The notes under the pieces: model-generated
Told to the model about the DNA's origin: nothing
The model's input: only the letters and a program-made list of their open reading frames with translations
The model's database searches: none
Shown: positions 35,477 to 46,291 of the stretch, piece by piece
Layout: every line of letters begins with the position of its first letter
Numbering within the stretch: position 1 is the stretch's first letter
Assembly (NCBI RefSeq): GCF_002127325.2
Contig: NC_035439.2
Span: 1,864,365-1,928,364, forward strand
Reading direction: 5' to 3'
Source: Helianthus annuus
Taxonomy: Eukaryota > Streptophyta > Magnoliopsida > Asterales > Asteraceae
Length of the DNA: 64,000 bases
Position numbers and translations under genes: made by a program

Positions 35477-36926
35477 TGTCACGGCCCCCGACCCGGTTTG
35501 ACCCGTTTCGGGGGCCGCGGGACAGAAAATCCCTTGGTATTTATTTTTATAGCGGAAGTCTTAACAGGATCGTTTTAAACTTGAAAATTTTGCCCGAGTA
35601 TTATTTATTTATATTTAGGATAAACCCCGTAAATATCATAATTTCATTATTTTACAAACATGTTTATTTATTTTATTTGAGCCACCACTTCAAGCTTGAT
35701 AGTGCTCCGTAGCACGTGTACTTAATTCAGTAGGTCACCTGAAACATGTTGTAAAACGGTTTTGTCAGCGGGGAAATACTGAGTGAATCATTCATTTTGA
35801 TAAAAATGACACATAGTTATAAATTACAGCATAAGAGCGATTACTATGGCAGTATCTTAATTAATATCTGGTCTTGCCACCCGTGTGACGATGGTCATAC
35901 CACTATTGGGTCCAGTCACCCAATTAGTGACGTTTTGTCACTGTTAGGTCTTATTAGCCTAACCCATGTTAGGGCTTATCGCCTAACGGTGAGAAATTAG
36001 TAATGTGCACAATACCCCACTAACCAGCGGTTAAGATAACCACGACTTAATCCCTGTAATTATAACACTTTGAAAATAATTTGAGGTATTGTAATACTTA
36101 CTCACAAACTGTGGGAAAACAGTTAAAAAGAAGAATGACTCACATTGCAGATTTAACGGGCAAGGTATAAGCCTACTGATTAGCCTTGATTAAACCTAAT
36201 TTAACATAATGCACACACACAGGTTAGTAACTAATACAGCAATTACGTCAATTCACGAGATTAAACCTTCACAACGATTAATCAGTGCAATACTCGATAA
36301 TTCAATCGGATTCACAACGAATAACAGAGCATAGTCCGAATTCGAACAGCACTCAGATATTCAAGTCGAAATCACGACGAATAATCAAAGTACAAGCTCA
36401 ATTGAGCAGCACCTGGACTATCGTTGGATAGTTATAATCGATCGGACGTTGAATCGTAATAGCGATCGAGTTATTACCCTGATTGCGGCAGTACTTCGTG
36501 AATTGTGTGTGTTGTGAATTGTTTCTGCTATAAATTGACGTACACAGCGAGTTTTTACGTCGTTCCAAAGACAGAATTCAAGTCCCAAGCTCTACTATTT
36601 ATACACAAAATTTGACCCTGTCGCGTAGCGCGAGGGGTACCCCCATGGGCGTCGCGCTACGCGAGTGGTAACCTATGTTCATAGGGTAGCTACGTGTGTA
36701 ACTAGGCTTGCTGTGTCGACGTTTTCTTAAAATTCAATTTTGACAGATAGTTATGAGGATAATCGTAACTAGGGTTTATCCCCCCTTGAGTTTTAGGGGC
36801 CCTGATCCTAATTCTGATTGTTCTGGAAATTTTAGGGTTTGCGTAGAATCACTTGGGTGTCTCAATTAGGGTTTTCTTAATAGCTAATTACCATCCTAAT
36901 TATGGATTTTAGTGACAGTTGTTACA
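35477..36926 (-). repeat. 3' LTR of B1 (left)
   Basis: Plus-strand TGTCACGG...TTGTTACA; on minus it starts TGTAACAAC. It holds a TATA box (minus) at 36596-36603 and a GC-rich hairpin at 36621-36664. Confidence 0.95.
36621..36664. other. GC-rich hairpin upstream of the B1 LTR TATA
   Basis: TCGCGTAGCGCGA (36621-36633) and TCGCGCTACGCGA (36652-36664) are a perfect 13-bp inverted repeat around an 18-base loop, which holds GGGGTACCCCC. On minus it lies about 20-65 bp before the TATA box. The right LTR keeps it exactly (41846-41889). Confidence 0.85.
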
Positions 36927-36939
36927 TCCTCCCCACCTT
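36927..36939 (-). promoter_or_regulatory. Polypurine tract of B1 (minus)
   Basis: Plus-strand TCCTCCCCACCTT reads AAGGTGGGGAGGA on minus, directly before the LTR start. Confidence 0.88.
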
Positions 36940-38315
36940 AAGAAAAATCTCGTCCTCGAGATTTACTGAAATAGATGAGTATATTTGCGATTCATTTCTG
37001 ATTCCAGTTCCCAAATGTATTCTGGTCCTCTCCTGGATTCCTATTTGACTTTTACTAGTACTAGTCGTTTGGGTTTTGAGAAACTCGATCTTTCTATCTT
37101 CAATTTGTAGTGGTTTTTCTACAGATTCAGCTTTTTATTTACCTCTACATCTTGAAGAGGTACTACCAGGGATTTGTCAGATAAACATTTCTTGAGGTTG
37201 GATACATGAACATACCATGTACTCCAGCTAATTCTTCTGGTAGTTGTAAACGATAAGCTACTGGTCCTATCCGTTGCGTTACTGGAAATGGTCCTACGTA
37301 TCTTGGACTTAGCTTCTTAAATTCCTTTCCAAGGAAATACTTTCAATAGCATTTTGTCTCCAACTTGAACTTCGACGGCTCTTGTTTGTTATTTGTATAA
37401 TTCTTCTAACCGTCTTCAGTCTTTTCTTCGTGATACTGAATATCACAGGTGTAGTTACTGAGGATTTCCTTTTCCTCATGTTTAATTTTTTGTTGCTCCA
37501 ATATATATCTTAAATTCTTATGACCCATATGGATAGTAAACTTACTTAGATAATGTTTCCTAATCTTAAGGGTAACTTGTGGTTTCTAATTTTTTTTTTT
37601 AAGCTTACAAGGGGTAAGGCTTTCTTCGTGCTTTTGCAATTGCCTTGATGCATACACAATTACCTTTTTGTGTTGCATTACCATACACCCTAGTTTCTAG
37701 TTTTGAAGCATCACCGTATACTTTTAAAATCTTCTGTTCCTTCTGGTAAGGCTAGGATTGGAATTTTTTGTTAATTTATGCTAGAGGCTTCTTTTGTTTA
37801 AGTTCTTATTTAGAATTAACTGTTTTAGCTTAGTTAAGGATATATCTATCTAAGAGAATTCCTTAATAAACTGCCTATAGTATCTGGCTAAATTTACAAG
37901 ATTCCTAATTTCCATTTAAGGATTGCGAAATCTTCCATTTTAGTGATTTGCTGCTATCTTAGCAGGATCTAAGTGAATACCTTCATGATTCATCATGTGA
38001 CCTTACGTAATTTATTTCCTGTAATCATAAATACTTCTCCGGCGGGTGCCTGGATTTTCTATAAAGTTCTTATTACGGAGAATTTGAGCAGGGTTGGTTA
38101 CTACTCAATCTATTTCTAACACACATCAAACTCGGCTAATTTTAAAGGAATTAGATTGGCGAAAAATTCTATGACCTGAGAGTTCTATATTTTCCTTTTT
38201 GCCTATTTTGACTGTAAAGATTTGCCTAAGTTTGATTAATGATAGGTTAGGAGTTTGACAGAATGAAGTATTTATAAAACCTTGGTTTGTACCAGAGTCA
38301 AATAATACTCATACC
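36940..38315 (-). pseudogene. pol: Pol remnant of B1 (protease to chromodomain, with deletions)
   Basis: Reading on minus, protease follows gag out of frame (LFDSG-like at about 38285-38300, then a PLKLAEF block near 38130). A piece of RT/RNase H (GIHLDPAKI, ARYYRQF) lies at about 37830-37990. A piece of integrase C-terminus ([27 protein letters not shown]) and chromodomain lies at about 36950-37390. Stops and frameshifts are frequent and the RT and integrase catalytic cores are missing. It is dead. Confidence 0.7.
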
Positions 38316-39563
38316 CACTATGATGTCAGGAATGAGTTCAGCTTCCTGAGTAGTTAATTGAAAAGCTCTTGCGTTTTTCTTGGTAGTCCCTTCTGCAGGT
38401 TTCGTCTTTTCGTTTGCTGGATTGCCTAATTTCGGGCAGCTTGTTCTGAAGTGTCCGGGTTCTCCGCAATTGTAGCAAGTGATTGCCTTCTTTTTCCTAC
38501 AATCCTCTTCTCGATGTCCTGGAATTTTGCAAAAATTGCAGCATCCTTTGCATTTTCCAAAATGCTTTCCTTTGCAGATATCGCAAAATGGAATAGTGGA
38601 AAATCGCCCGTTTTCTCTTTTCTTAAAATTGTTACTATTACCTATATGAAATTCTTGGGAAATTTTCTGGGCTAAATCCTTCCTCCTATTTTCTTCCCGA
38701 GTGCGTACCAATCCGTCAGTTAGAGTGTTAGCTAATTCTACGGCATCGTCAATCGTGCGGGGTCTCGCAGCTTTGACAATGTCACGAATCTCACTAATCA
38801 AACCCCAGATATAGCGAGAGATAAGTACCGGTTCCGGCGAAGCCAGAGTAGGTACAATTCTGGCATACTCAAAGAATTTTGAAGTATACCCTCGGCAATC
38901 TACATCTACCATTCGGTGACTTAAAAACTTATTCGCCATCTGCTCTTTTTCATATTCGGGACAGAATTTTCTTTCTATTATTTGCTTAAATTCTTCCCAA
39001 CTCATGATATAAGCTACTTCACTTCCTTTAGCTTGTAACACTGTATTCCACCATTCTAACGCTTCTTCCTTGAAAAGGTGTGAAGCGTACATAACCTTAT
39101 CTTCCTCAACACATTTACTTATTCTGATTACTGCCTCGGTTTTTTCTAACCAACGCAGTGCCGCAGTTGCCCCTTCATTGCCTGCGAATTCTACAGGTTT
39201 ACAGGCAAGAAACTCCTTATAAGTGCAACCAGGCGTTGCAGCTTTCCTTTTCTTAGGGAGCGGAGCTTGTCGCGGTTCTTTTTCAGGATTAACATGATCA
39301 TTGCCTCCGTTTACGCTATTACTGAAATTATCTTTAGAAATACGTTTGCTAGGAATGATTTGCTGTGGTTCTACGGGATTTTTAACAGCAGTGACAATTG
39401 CTGGAATAGCGTTGGCTATCCCCTGAGCAATCATTGTTGGAATAGTATTGGCTATCCCTTGAGCAACGATATTTTCTATATCCTGCCTAGTCATATATTG
39501 ACCCCCTGATTGTTGCTCGGATTGATTATCCTCGTTAACTGGTTCATTATTAGCGTTTTCCAT
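38298..39563 (-). CDS. gag: Gag of B1 (open frame, 421 residues)
   Basis: The frame is open from ATG 39563. An N-terminal segment with a repeated QGIAN(T/A)IP motif is followed by the Gag core (CTYKEFLACKP to about residue 290). Three Cys/His clusters follow: CDICKGKHFGKC, CNFCKIPGHREEDC and CYNCGEPGHFRTSC, the last a standard CX2CX4HX4C knuckle. It ends soon after LIPDIIVGM, where a short deletion shifts the frame into protease. The core is of gypsy type and resembles G4 Gag. It could still make Gag, but pol is destroyed, so the element could move only with helper proteins. Confidence 0.85.
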   Translation of the reverse strand: MENANNEPVNEDNQSEQQSGGQYMTRQDIENIVAQGIANTIPTMIAQGIANAIPAIVTAVKNPVEPQQIIPSKRISKDNFSNSVNGGNDHVNPEKEPRQAPLPKKRKAATPGCTYKEFLACKPVEFAGNEGATAALRWLEKTEAVIRISKCVEEDKVMYASHLFKEEALEWWNTVLQAKGSEVAYIMSWEEFKQIIERKFCPEYEKEQMANKFLSHRMVDVDCRGYTSKFFEYARIVPTLASPEPVLISRYIWGLISEIRDIVKAARPRTIDDAVELANTLTDGLVRTREENRRKDLAQKISQEFHIGNSNNFKKRENGRFSTIPFCDICKGKHFGKCKGCCNFCKIPGHREEDCRKKKAITCYNCGEPGHFRTSCPKLGNPANEKTKPAEGTTKKNARAFQLTTQEAELIPDIIVGMSII

Positions 39564-39792
39564 TGGACAACTAATTTATAGATAAATAATTAGTATATAA
39601 GAAATAATCCAATGTTACTTAATTGCACATAATCACGTAAACGAACCCAAATTTGTAAATGTTCTAAGATTTTTATTAGATCATGCTTCTATATATAACT
39701 ATTTTATTTTCTATTTTACACATGCCAATTTTACTATTACTATTACATAATCGCAATTTCATAAATTCCCGATCCTTTTGTTAAATAATAAT

Positions 39793-40326
39793 CTAGTAAC
39801 GTTGTTTCCTTGGATCGTATTTCCAGGAGATTTGTTTTCCAATTTCTTGGATCCTATTCCCAATATTTATTAATTCTTGGTTGAACTGGCGGAGTCTAAC
39901 TGTATTCTTGTTACTCTTAGGTGGATTTGGTAAAGGTTTCAGTTGGAACTGAGGAAAAAGTTTATAGGGATTGTTCTGTAACTGCATTTCATGAGTCAAC
40001 CATTCGTCTATTTTGAAAGGTTGCGAGTGTACTGAAAGGTTTGGAATAGCTGGTTCTAAGTTCATTGATAGTTGTGTTTCATTAATAGTCTTGATAATAC
40101 TATAGTCTGTTAATGTAAAATCTAACTCTTCTTGAGATGGTAACCCCTCAATTTGCCTAGAGCTTTCCTCAATTTCTATTCCCTTAGACTTGGGTTGCTT
40201 GAGAGGTAAAGCGTTAAATTCTATAGGTTCCTCTATGTCTGGTATATACCTATTAAAATCTCTGGAAACTTCTACTCTTACTGGATAGAGATTTAAATTC
40301 TGAAGGGTATCAGACAAATCACTCAT
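39793..40326 (-). CDS. Accessory ORF upstream of B1 gag (177 residues)
   Basis: I do not recognise it. I chose the ATG at 40326 (MSDLSDTLQ); the frame continues upstream only through a poly-T tract that would encode Lys. It is rich in Pro, Glu, Asn and Ile, with an acidic first half and a C-terminal helical stretch (LRQFNQELINIGNRIQEIGK) that might form a coiled coil. It sits between PBS and gag, as ORF1 does in A1 and A3, but shares no obvious sequence with it. Remaining open in a decayed element suggests it was coding until recently. Confidence 0.55.
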   Translation of the reverse strand: MSDLSDTLQNLNLYPVRVEVSRDFNRYIPDIEEPIEFNALPLKQPKSKGIEIEESSRQIEGLPSQEELDFTLTDYSIIKTINETQLSMNLEPAIPNLSVHSQPFKIDEWLTHEMQLQNNPYKLFPQFQLKPLPNPPKSNKNTVRLRQFNQELINIGNRIQEIGKQISWKYDPRKQRY

Positions 40327-40647
40327 GCTGTTTTTTTTTTTTTTTTTTTTTGCATAATACACACAATTATTATGTCAGAATTTATAACAAATTTTGATAG
40401 AAATATGTGTTTAACTACCAGAACAATTAGAATTTTAAAGTACCCTAAGTTTTATTTATAAATTTATATATATACTGAATAAGACTTCTAGAATTGTAAA
40501 GGCACTAAAATTTTAGTCTAATTTATTTATTAATTGCTAAACATATAAAATCTGTTCCATACTATATGCAATTAATCGGATAATAAAGCACATAATCACA
40601 AAATAGTAATTTAATAAAATTAAGTATTTTCTAAATACTTAATAGGC

Positions 40648-40694
40648 TTAAATCAGTGGCTTGAACAGTGGCTTGATCAGTGGCTCTGATACCA
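40648..40694 (-). promoter_or_regulatory. PBS of B1 with PBS-like tandem repeats
   Basis: The PBS complement GGCTCTGATACCA is at 40682-40694, eight bases from the LTR. Next to it CAGTGGCTTGA-type units repeat the PBS flank, so the minus strand reads GTGG-TATCAGAG-CCAC and then further AAGCCACTG copies. Confidence 0.85.
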
Positions 40695-40702
40695 CCTTTT
40701 TC

Positions 40703-42151
40703 TGTCACGGCCCCCGACCCGGTTTGACTCGTTTCGGGAGCCGCGGGACAGAAAATCCCGTGGTATTTATTTTTATAGCGGAAGTCTTAACAGGATCGTT
40801 TTAAACTTGAAAATTTTGCCCGAGTATTATTTATTTATATTTAGGATAAACCCCGTAAATATCATAATTTCATTATTTTACAAACATGTTTATTTATTTT
40901 ATTTAAGCCACCACTTCAATCTTGATAGTGCTCCGTAGCACGTGTACTTAATTCAGTAGGTCACCTGAAACATGTTGTAAAAAGGTTTTATCAGCGGAGA
41001 AATACTGAGTGAATCATTCATTTTGATAAAAATGACACATAGTTATAAATTACAGCATAAGAGCGATTACTATGGCAGTATCTTAATTAATATCTGGTCT
41101 TGCCACCCGTGTGACGATGGTCATACCACTATTGGGTCCAGTCACCCAATTAGTGACGTTTTGTCACTGTTAGGTCTTATTAGCCTAACCCATGTTAGGG
41201 CTTATTGCCTAACGGTGAGAAATTAGTAATGTGCACAATACCCCACTAACCAGCGGTTAAGATAACCACGACTTAATACCTGTAATTATAACACTTTGAA
41301 AATAATTTGAGGTATTGTAATACTTACTCACAAACTGTGAGAAAACAGTTAAAAAGAAGAATGACTCACATTGCAGATTTAACGGGCAAGGTATAAGCCT
41401 ACTGATTAGCCTTGATTAAACCTAATTTAACATAATGCACACACACAGGTTAGTAACTAATACAGCAATTACGTCAATTCACGAGATTAAACCTTCACAA
41501 CGATTAATCAGTGCAATACTCGATAATTCAATCGGATTCACAATGATAACAGAGCATAGTCCGAATTCGAACAGCACTCAGATATTCAAGTCGAAATCAC
41601 GAAGAATAATCAAAGTACAAGCTCAATTGAGCAGCACCTGGACTATCGTTGGATAGTTATAATCGATCGGACGTTGAATCGTAATAGCGATCGAGTTATT
41701 ACCCTGATTGCGGCAGTACTTCGTGAATTGTGTGTGTTGTGAATTGTTTCTGCTATAACTTGACGTACACAGCGAGATTTTACGTCGTTCCAAAGACAGA
41801 ATTCAAGTCCCAAGCTCTACTATTTATACACAAAATTTGACCCTGTCGCGTAGCGCGAGGGGTACCCCCATGGGCGTCGCGCTACGCGAGTGGTAACCTA
41901 TGTTCATAGGGTAGCTACGTGTGTAACTAGGCTTGCTGTGTCGACGTTTTCTTAAAATTCAATTTTGACAGATAGTTATGAGGATAATCGTAACTAGGGT
42001 TTATCCCCCCTTGAGTTTTAGGGGCCCCGATCCTAATTCTGATTGTTCTGGAAATTTTAGGGTTTGCGTAGAATCACTTGGGTGTCTCAATTAGGGTTTT
42101 CTTAATAGCTAATTACCATCCTAATTATGGATTTTAGTGACAGTTGTTACA
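40703..42151 (-). repeat. 5' LTR of B1 (right)
   Basis: It is 1449 bp and near-identical to 35477-36926. The TATA box (minus) is at 41821-41828 and the hairpin at 41846-41889. Confidence 0.95.
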
Positions 42152-42156
42152 CTAAT
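42152..42156. repeat. TSD of B1, right copy (CTAAT)
   Basis: It matches 35472-35476; beyond it S1 resumes. Confidence 0.9.
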
Positions 42157-43499
42157 GTAAATAAATAAGTAAATTTGCGCATAAAGTGTGATGCACAAAT
42201 TTAGGGGGGGAGAGGGACATATATGTACATATGCATAGTTTGAGGGGGAGAAAAGCAAAAAAAAAAAAAACATATATGTACATATGCATCGTTTGAGGGG
42301 GAGAACTAGTTGCTTGGGAAATGAAATGAATTTTCGTGATAAAGAACTTGATTAACACACGTAAGGTTTCAATGTTAAACAGGTTTGGCTCCACTGCGAC
42401 GTGTTGATAGGTCTGCCGCTCGAAAAGCAAAGAGAAGAAAAAGTGATACAAACATAATGGACTGGACATCTCGTGGGTAACAGACAAACGGTGTATGATT
42501 TCATGGTCTTAAATCCTGCGTTGATAGATAGCCAACATCTGAAGTTTCGGGTCTTTATACTGATGTATCATCCGGGCTGTCCCTCTGTTGCATCCAGACT
42601 ATATGCAGACCTGGGCACAGTCAGGATATCTTGCTTAAAAGAGCCCTCGTCAGATCTTCCTTGGTCTCTCTGTTATACGGAAGTACTGACCTGTTCACCA
42701 GGAAGTCTGGCGTTGTAAAAAAAAAGGGAATAAAAGGGCTCTCGTCAGAACTTCCTTGGTCTCTCTGCTGTACGGAAGTATTGACCTGTTCACCAGGAAG
42801 TCTGGCGTTGAATAATAAGGATGATCTCAGTATACTCACCTGCTACGATGAGCCGTCGTGCTTACCTTGATCGCGGGGGTATGCCTTGGAATGGGACACA
42901 CAGATGTCACAGTATAAAACTACCTAAAAGCGTATCACAAAGCAAAAAGTTGAAGTTTGAGCGGTGGATTTAAGAGGACAAACATATCAACAATTGTGTG
43001 GACCAGCCTAAGTAAACGAAGAGCTAAAAAGTGTCCCTTAATCAGTTCGAGAACGATTTTGATCCCATGGCAGGTTCTCCCTATATTACTCCTCCATTAG
43101 TTTTCTATTATTAATTTCTTTTGTTTTGATTATTTCTATGCTCAAAAAGAGGTTGCTCGGTTGGTTGGATCGTTGATTTGGAGAAAGATGTTTTCTGTCT
43201 TGAAAATGCAAAACATTAAAGTAATAACCTGGCCCACTGTTTCGGATTGGGGCCCACTGTTTCAGATAAAATGAATCAGATCCGGCCCATTGCTCTCGAA
43301 TGTAATTCAGACTACTGTTCTGAATTGGGGCTGGCTCGTTGATCTCAGGCCCAAATCTGAAACTCTACAAATTGTCAACCATTTCTCTTTCGAGTTACAT
43401 TTCGGACTAATCTCTTTTCTTAAGCATTTCGGATCCTCTCATTGTCTTCTCAGACCACTTATTCGAATTACAAGGTTTGCAGGTTCTTATACTTATCAA
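42157..43499 (+). other. S1 region after RNase H: PPT-like repeats and a duplication
   Basis: GGGGGAG-type purine tracts occur at about 42203-42215, 42241-42251 and 42294-42304; the last two follow repeated ACATATATGTACATATGCAT. A 79-bp segment (42637-42715) is repeated at 42732-42810 with few changes. Several short frames are present but none is convincing. Extra polypurine tracts are reported for Sireviruses. Confidence 0.55.
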
Positions 43500-44213
43500 A
43501 CCAAAGCCTTTGAATGCCACAGATGCCGAAGAACATGACGCGCAACTCATGAATGCTGCCGCTAAAGCTGCAATAGAACTGAAGTGTTAGAGATGGTTGA
43601 AAAGGAAACAAACAACGACAGTGATGCGGAAGTGATCGTCTCTGAGAATGTTGAGGAACCCGTTCAAGAATCAACGTATATGAAGACTGGAGACCTTCAA
43701 GCCCTGATTGAATCCTTGAAGGATAGTATCGGAAACCCTCCTTCCGTATCTATTCCTGAGATTGAAGACGCGACAGATGATGCTGAAGAAGCATCCAATA
43801 AGAAACGAATAACCGAAACAGCTCCTGATTTTCATTCTAATGGCCCGAGCTCAGTACTAGAGCCTACTATGCCTACCGATCCACAAGTCACTGCTGCTAC
43901 TCAAGAAACAAGCACGCAAGATCTCGATTTTGATTTAAAATTCGATTTCGATCTCGCTCTGCCTGAAACAACTCATTTGCAACCAGAAAGCTCAAGCAGC
44001 ATCAGGTTCAATGTAGGAAGTTCCAGTGGTGCCGATTTCTCTGAGCATGATAAAGCAGCCATGCGCTTTGCAGCCAACAAAATGAAATTTATTGACGAAA
44101 GAGATAGTGATGATGATATGGTTGTTGATGTAGCGAAGCTGCAAAGAAGAGTGATTGTGTTAAAACAAGATGTTGCCGTGAAAGAATCTCAGATCTCATC
44201 TTTGCAAGCTTAA
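43500..44213 (+). pseudogene. Sirevirus-type ORF3 remnant (env-like position)
   Basis: The frame from ATG 43593 to 44213 encodes an acidic protein with a C-terminal segment (VAKLQRRVIVLKQDVAVKESQISSLQA region) that looks coiled-coil. An upstream piece in another frame (about 43500-43583, EEHDAQLMNAAAKAA) shows a frameshift. The place between RNase H and the PPT fits the extra ORF of Sireviruses, sometimes called env-like. No signal peptide or membrane segment is visible, so an envelope role is not supported. Confidence 0.55.
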
Positions 44214-44386
44214 AAATCAAGCAAAGATCAGATGATCGAGCATCTACAAAGCGATGCGGGTATGCTGATGTCTGTTGAAAGTTAAGCTCGAAAAGAAGTT
44301 CAAGATCGTAATCAAGAATCGGTTGTTTGATGATCCAGCTCCGTTGCCTTGTGGTCCTCCTAACGGATTCAGCAACTAATCCAGTA

Positions 44387-44430
44387 AACCTAGGGGGAGA
44401 TTGTTAGGCCTTATAGGTTTATGGATTAGT
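44387..44430 (+). repeat. PPT and 29-bp stub of the S1 3' LTR
   Basis: AACCTAGGGGGAGAT precedes TGTTAGGCC at 44402. The match with the 5' LTR holds for 29 bases to about 44430 and then stops. Confidence 0.8.
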
Positions 44431-45227
44431 GAGACTTAATAATATATTCCGAAGATACAGAAACACGCATGTATTAAAACCCCCATCCTTGGGAAGGAAA
44501 ATGTTTACCAAATAATTACTAAGTGTAAACACGAAATAGTTGTCTAACTATTTCCCAAAAACTTAAACCTTAAGCTAAGGCACGACCGTCCGTCTAATAA
44601 AAGTTAGTACGTGTAGGTCCTCGCACAGCAGATTGATCAGGAGATTTACTTGATAGAGACGCACCACTGTGAGTTCATGTCCCCCTTTTCTCTTAACTGT
44701 TTTCAGTTTTCTAAACTGCGGGGGTGAAATACATGTTACTATGATTACGAGTACTTTTTACATGGTATGGTTAGCGTAAGGAGGGTTATTATTTAGATCA
44801 TGTGAGTGGGTAGGCGCAACTTGAGGCCATTAATCCTCATTGTAGGACCGAGGGACAGTAGCGGTAGATCTATCTGGGTGTAGCGAGCCCAGCCCCAGGC
44901 CCAGCGTAACGGACCTTGGGGTGACTTTGTACCCAACGCAAAATATGCTAGGTTTGAGTCTTCCTACTTGCACTTCACACATATCAATGGCCTTGCAAAC
45001 CATTGGTGATCTCTTTTTCCTTATTTGCTACATACCAGGATTTTATACTTACAAAGGTTTTACTTACTCATTACACATGAACTTGCTCAACAATTTTTGT
45101 TGATTTTTCCAACTTACATGTATTTCAGGTAATTAAGGATCTGGCATGGTATGCCACGTTTTCCCGCTGCATAAGAGTTATGAGGTCATCCAAGTTTAGG
45201 GGATGTGGCTTTTTCCTGGACGAGTCA
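44431..45227 (+). mobile_element. G4 gypsy LTR, + strand, part 1 (5'-truncated)
   Basis: It is similar to the reverse complement of 13840-14830, so it starts inside the LTR and not at its TG end. A3 is inserted at 45227 and the LTR resumes at 59102. No gene is present. Confidence 0.7.
45223..45227. repeat. TSD of A3, left copy (AGTCA)
   Basis: It matches 59097-59101. Confidence 0.9.
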
Positions 45228-46172
45228 TGTAACACCTCGAATTTTTGTGTTCAATAATGTGTTAACACGTGTCATTTGATTACACGTGGCATTTATATTA
45301 AATGAAGGACAAATTTTGACAAACCTTGAAAGTATATAAATTCGAGGGTTGTAAATGTCAACAAGGGTAAAAATACTGTATAGTAACCCTAAATAATGCT
45401 TGAACATTCAAACGAATAAATCATAGATCGTACAGAAGCGAAACGCGAAAGAAAGTGAGAGATTACAAGCTACAGGGGTTAACCGTGTCAACATGTTTAA
45501 TTATACCTCTGAGTGACCCTTTGACGTTCCCAAGGCTTTGTAACGGCATTATACACTCACTAAAATATAATATATAAATTTCGCGAAGTTTCGTTATGAA
45601 ACGAGAAAGTTACGATCGAATTCGTAGGAGAAGGGTTAAAAGCGTCAATAATGAAAGTTAAGGCTTTCTGAATAATTAATAAACTAACCGGGGACTTAAC
45701 AACGCGGGTAAATAACACGAGGTCCCTAGTTGTAATTAACCGAGGGCCAAACCGCAAAGTTACCCCTTCAAACCCGAAAGGTCAGGTAAATCATTACGAA
45801 AGATTTCGTTATTAATTACCCGATTCTGTCATCATTGCAAAAGATTTAAAAGTTCTGAAAATATAACCTCTCGCGGCCCGCGTGAGGTTTTGGCTTAAGT
45901 TCAGGCGGGCCGCGAGCCTCCTCTTTTACTCGCCTGAATTTTGAATCTCAGGCGGCCCGCGTAAAAGTAGCATGGATTCTCCATGCGGGCCGCGTGGGAC
46001 GCCCAGATGCAGAAAGTTTGTAACTACATGCCTTTTGAGCATTATGAACGATCAAACATCAATAAATGAGGCATGGGCACCCTATACTTGACCCATAGCT
46101 CCAGGGGACACATGCCCATCATCCATGATCAGTTGTAGGCTGTTGTGTGTTGATCTTGAGCTCATTTTTCAC

Positions 46173-46180
46173 TATAAATA
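46173..46180 (+). promoter_or_regulatory. TATA box of the A3 LTR
   Basis: TATAAATA is preceded by TTTTTCAC. The 3' LTR copy is at 56654-56661. Transcripts would start near 46205. Confidence 0.8.
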
Positions 46181-46285
46181 GCCATGTTGTGGTCATAACA
46201 TTCACACAACTCAAACTCTTCTATCTGATCATTCTAAGAAGCTCTCTAGCATTCTCTGCTGCTCTCTAAGCAAGATACAACTTCT

Positions 46286-46291
46286 GTAAGT
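46286..46291 (+). promoter_or_regulatory. Splice-donor-like GTAAGT in the A3 LTR
   Basis: It lies 113 bp after the TATA box. Acceptor-like sites are AAGCAG ending at 48786 (5 nt before the ORF1 ATG) and CTGTAACAG ending at 51112 (12 nt before the gag ATG). Use is inferred. Confidence 0.4.

Larger units (their letters stand above)
35477..42151 (-). mobile_element. Element B1: decayed gypsy chromovirus, minus strand
   Basis: This 6675-bp element has two LTRs of about 1450 bp, a PBS by the right LTR, an extra ORF, gag, shrunken pol and a PPT by the left LTR, with a perfect TSD. Pol covers only about 1.4 kb where about 3.5 kb would be expected. Its chromodomain end is still readable, so it was a chromovirus. 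It lies inside S1, and its LTRs show roughly 1% difference. Confidence 0.93.
29659..44430 (+). mobile_element. S1: decayed Sirevirus-like copia element, split by B1
   Basis: It has a 337-bp 5' LTR, PBS, a very long gag, remnants of protease, RT and RNase H, a downstream extra ORF and a PPT. It ends with 29 bp of a 3' LTR. Gene order and the extra 3' ORF with a coiled-coil end fit the Sirevirus (Maximus/SIRE) lineage. Integrase and most of RT are deleted. B1 occupies 35477-42151. The 3' LTR is cut at 44430, where G4 LTR sequence begins. Confidence 0.8.

Noticed and set aside
43584..44213. Envelope gene in S1
   Set aside because: There is no signal peptide or membrane segment; only the position resembles the env-like ORF of Sireviruses.
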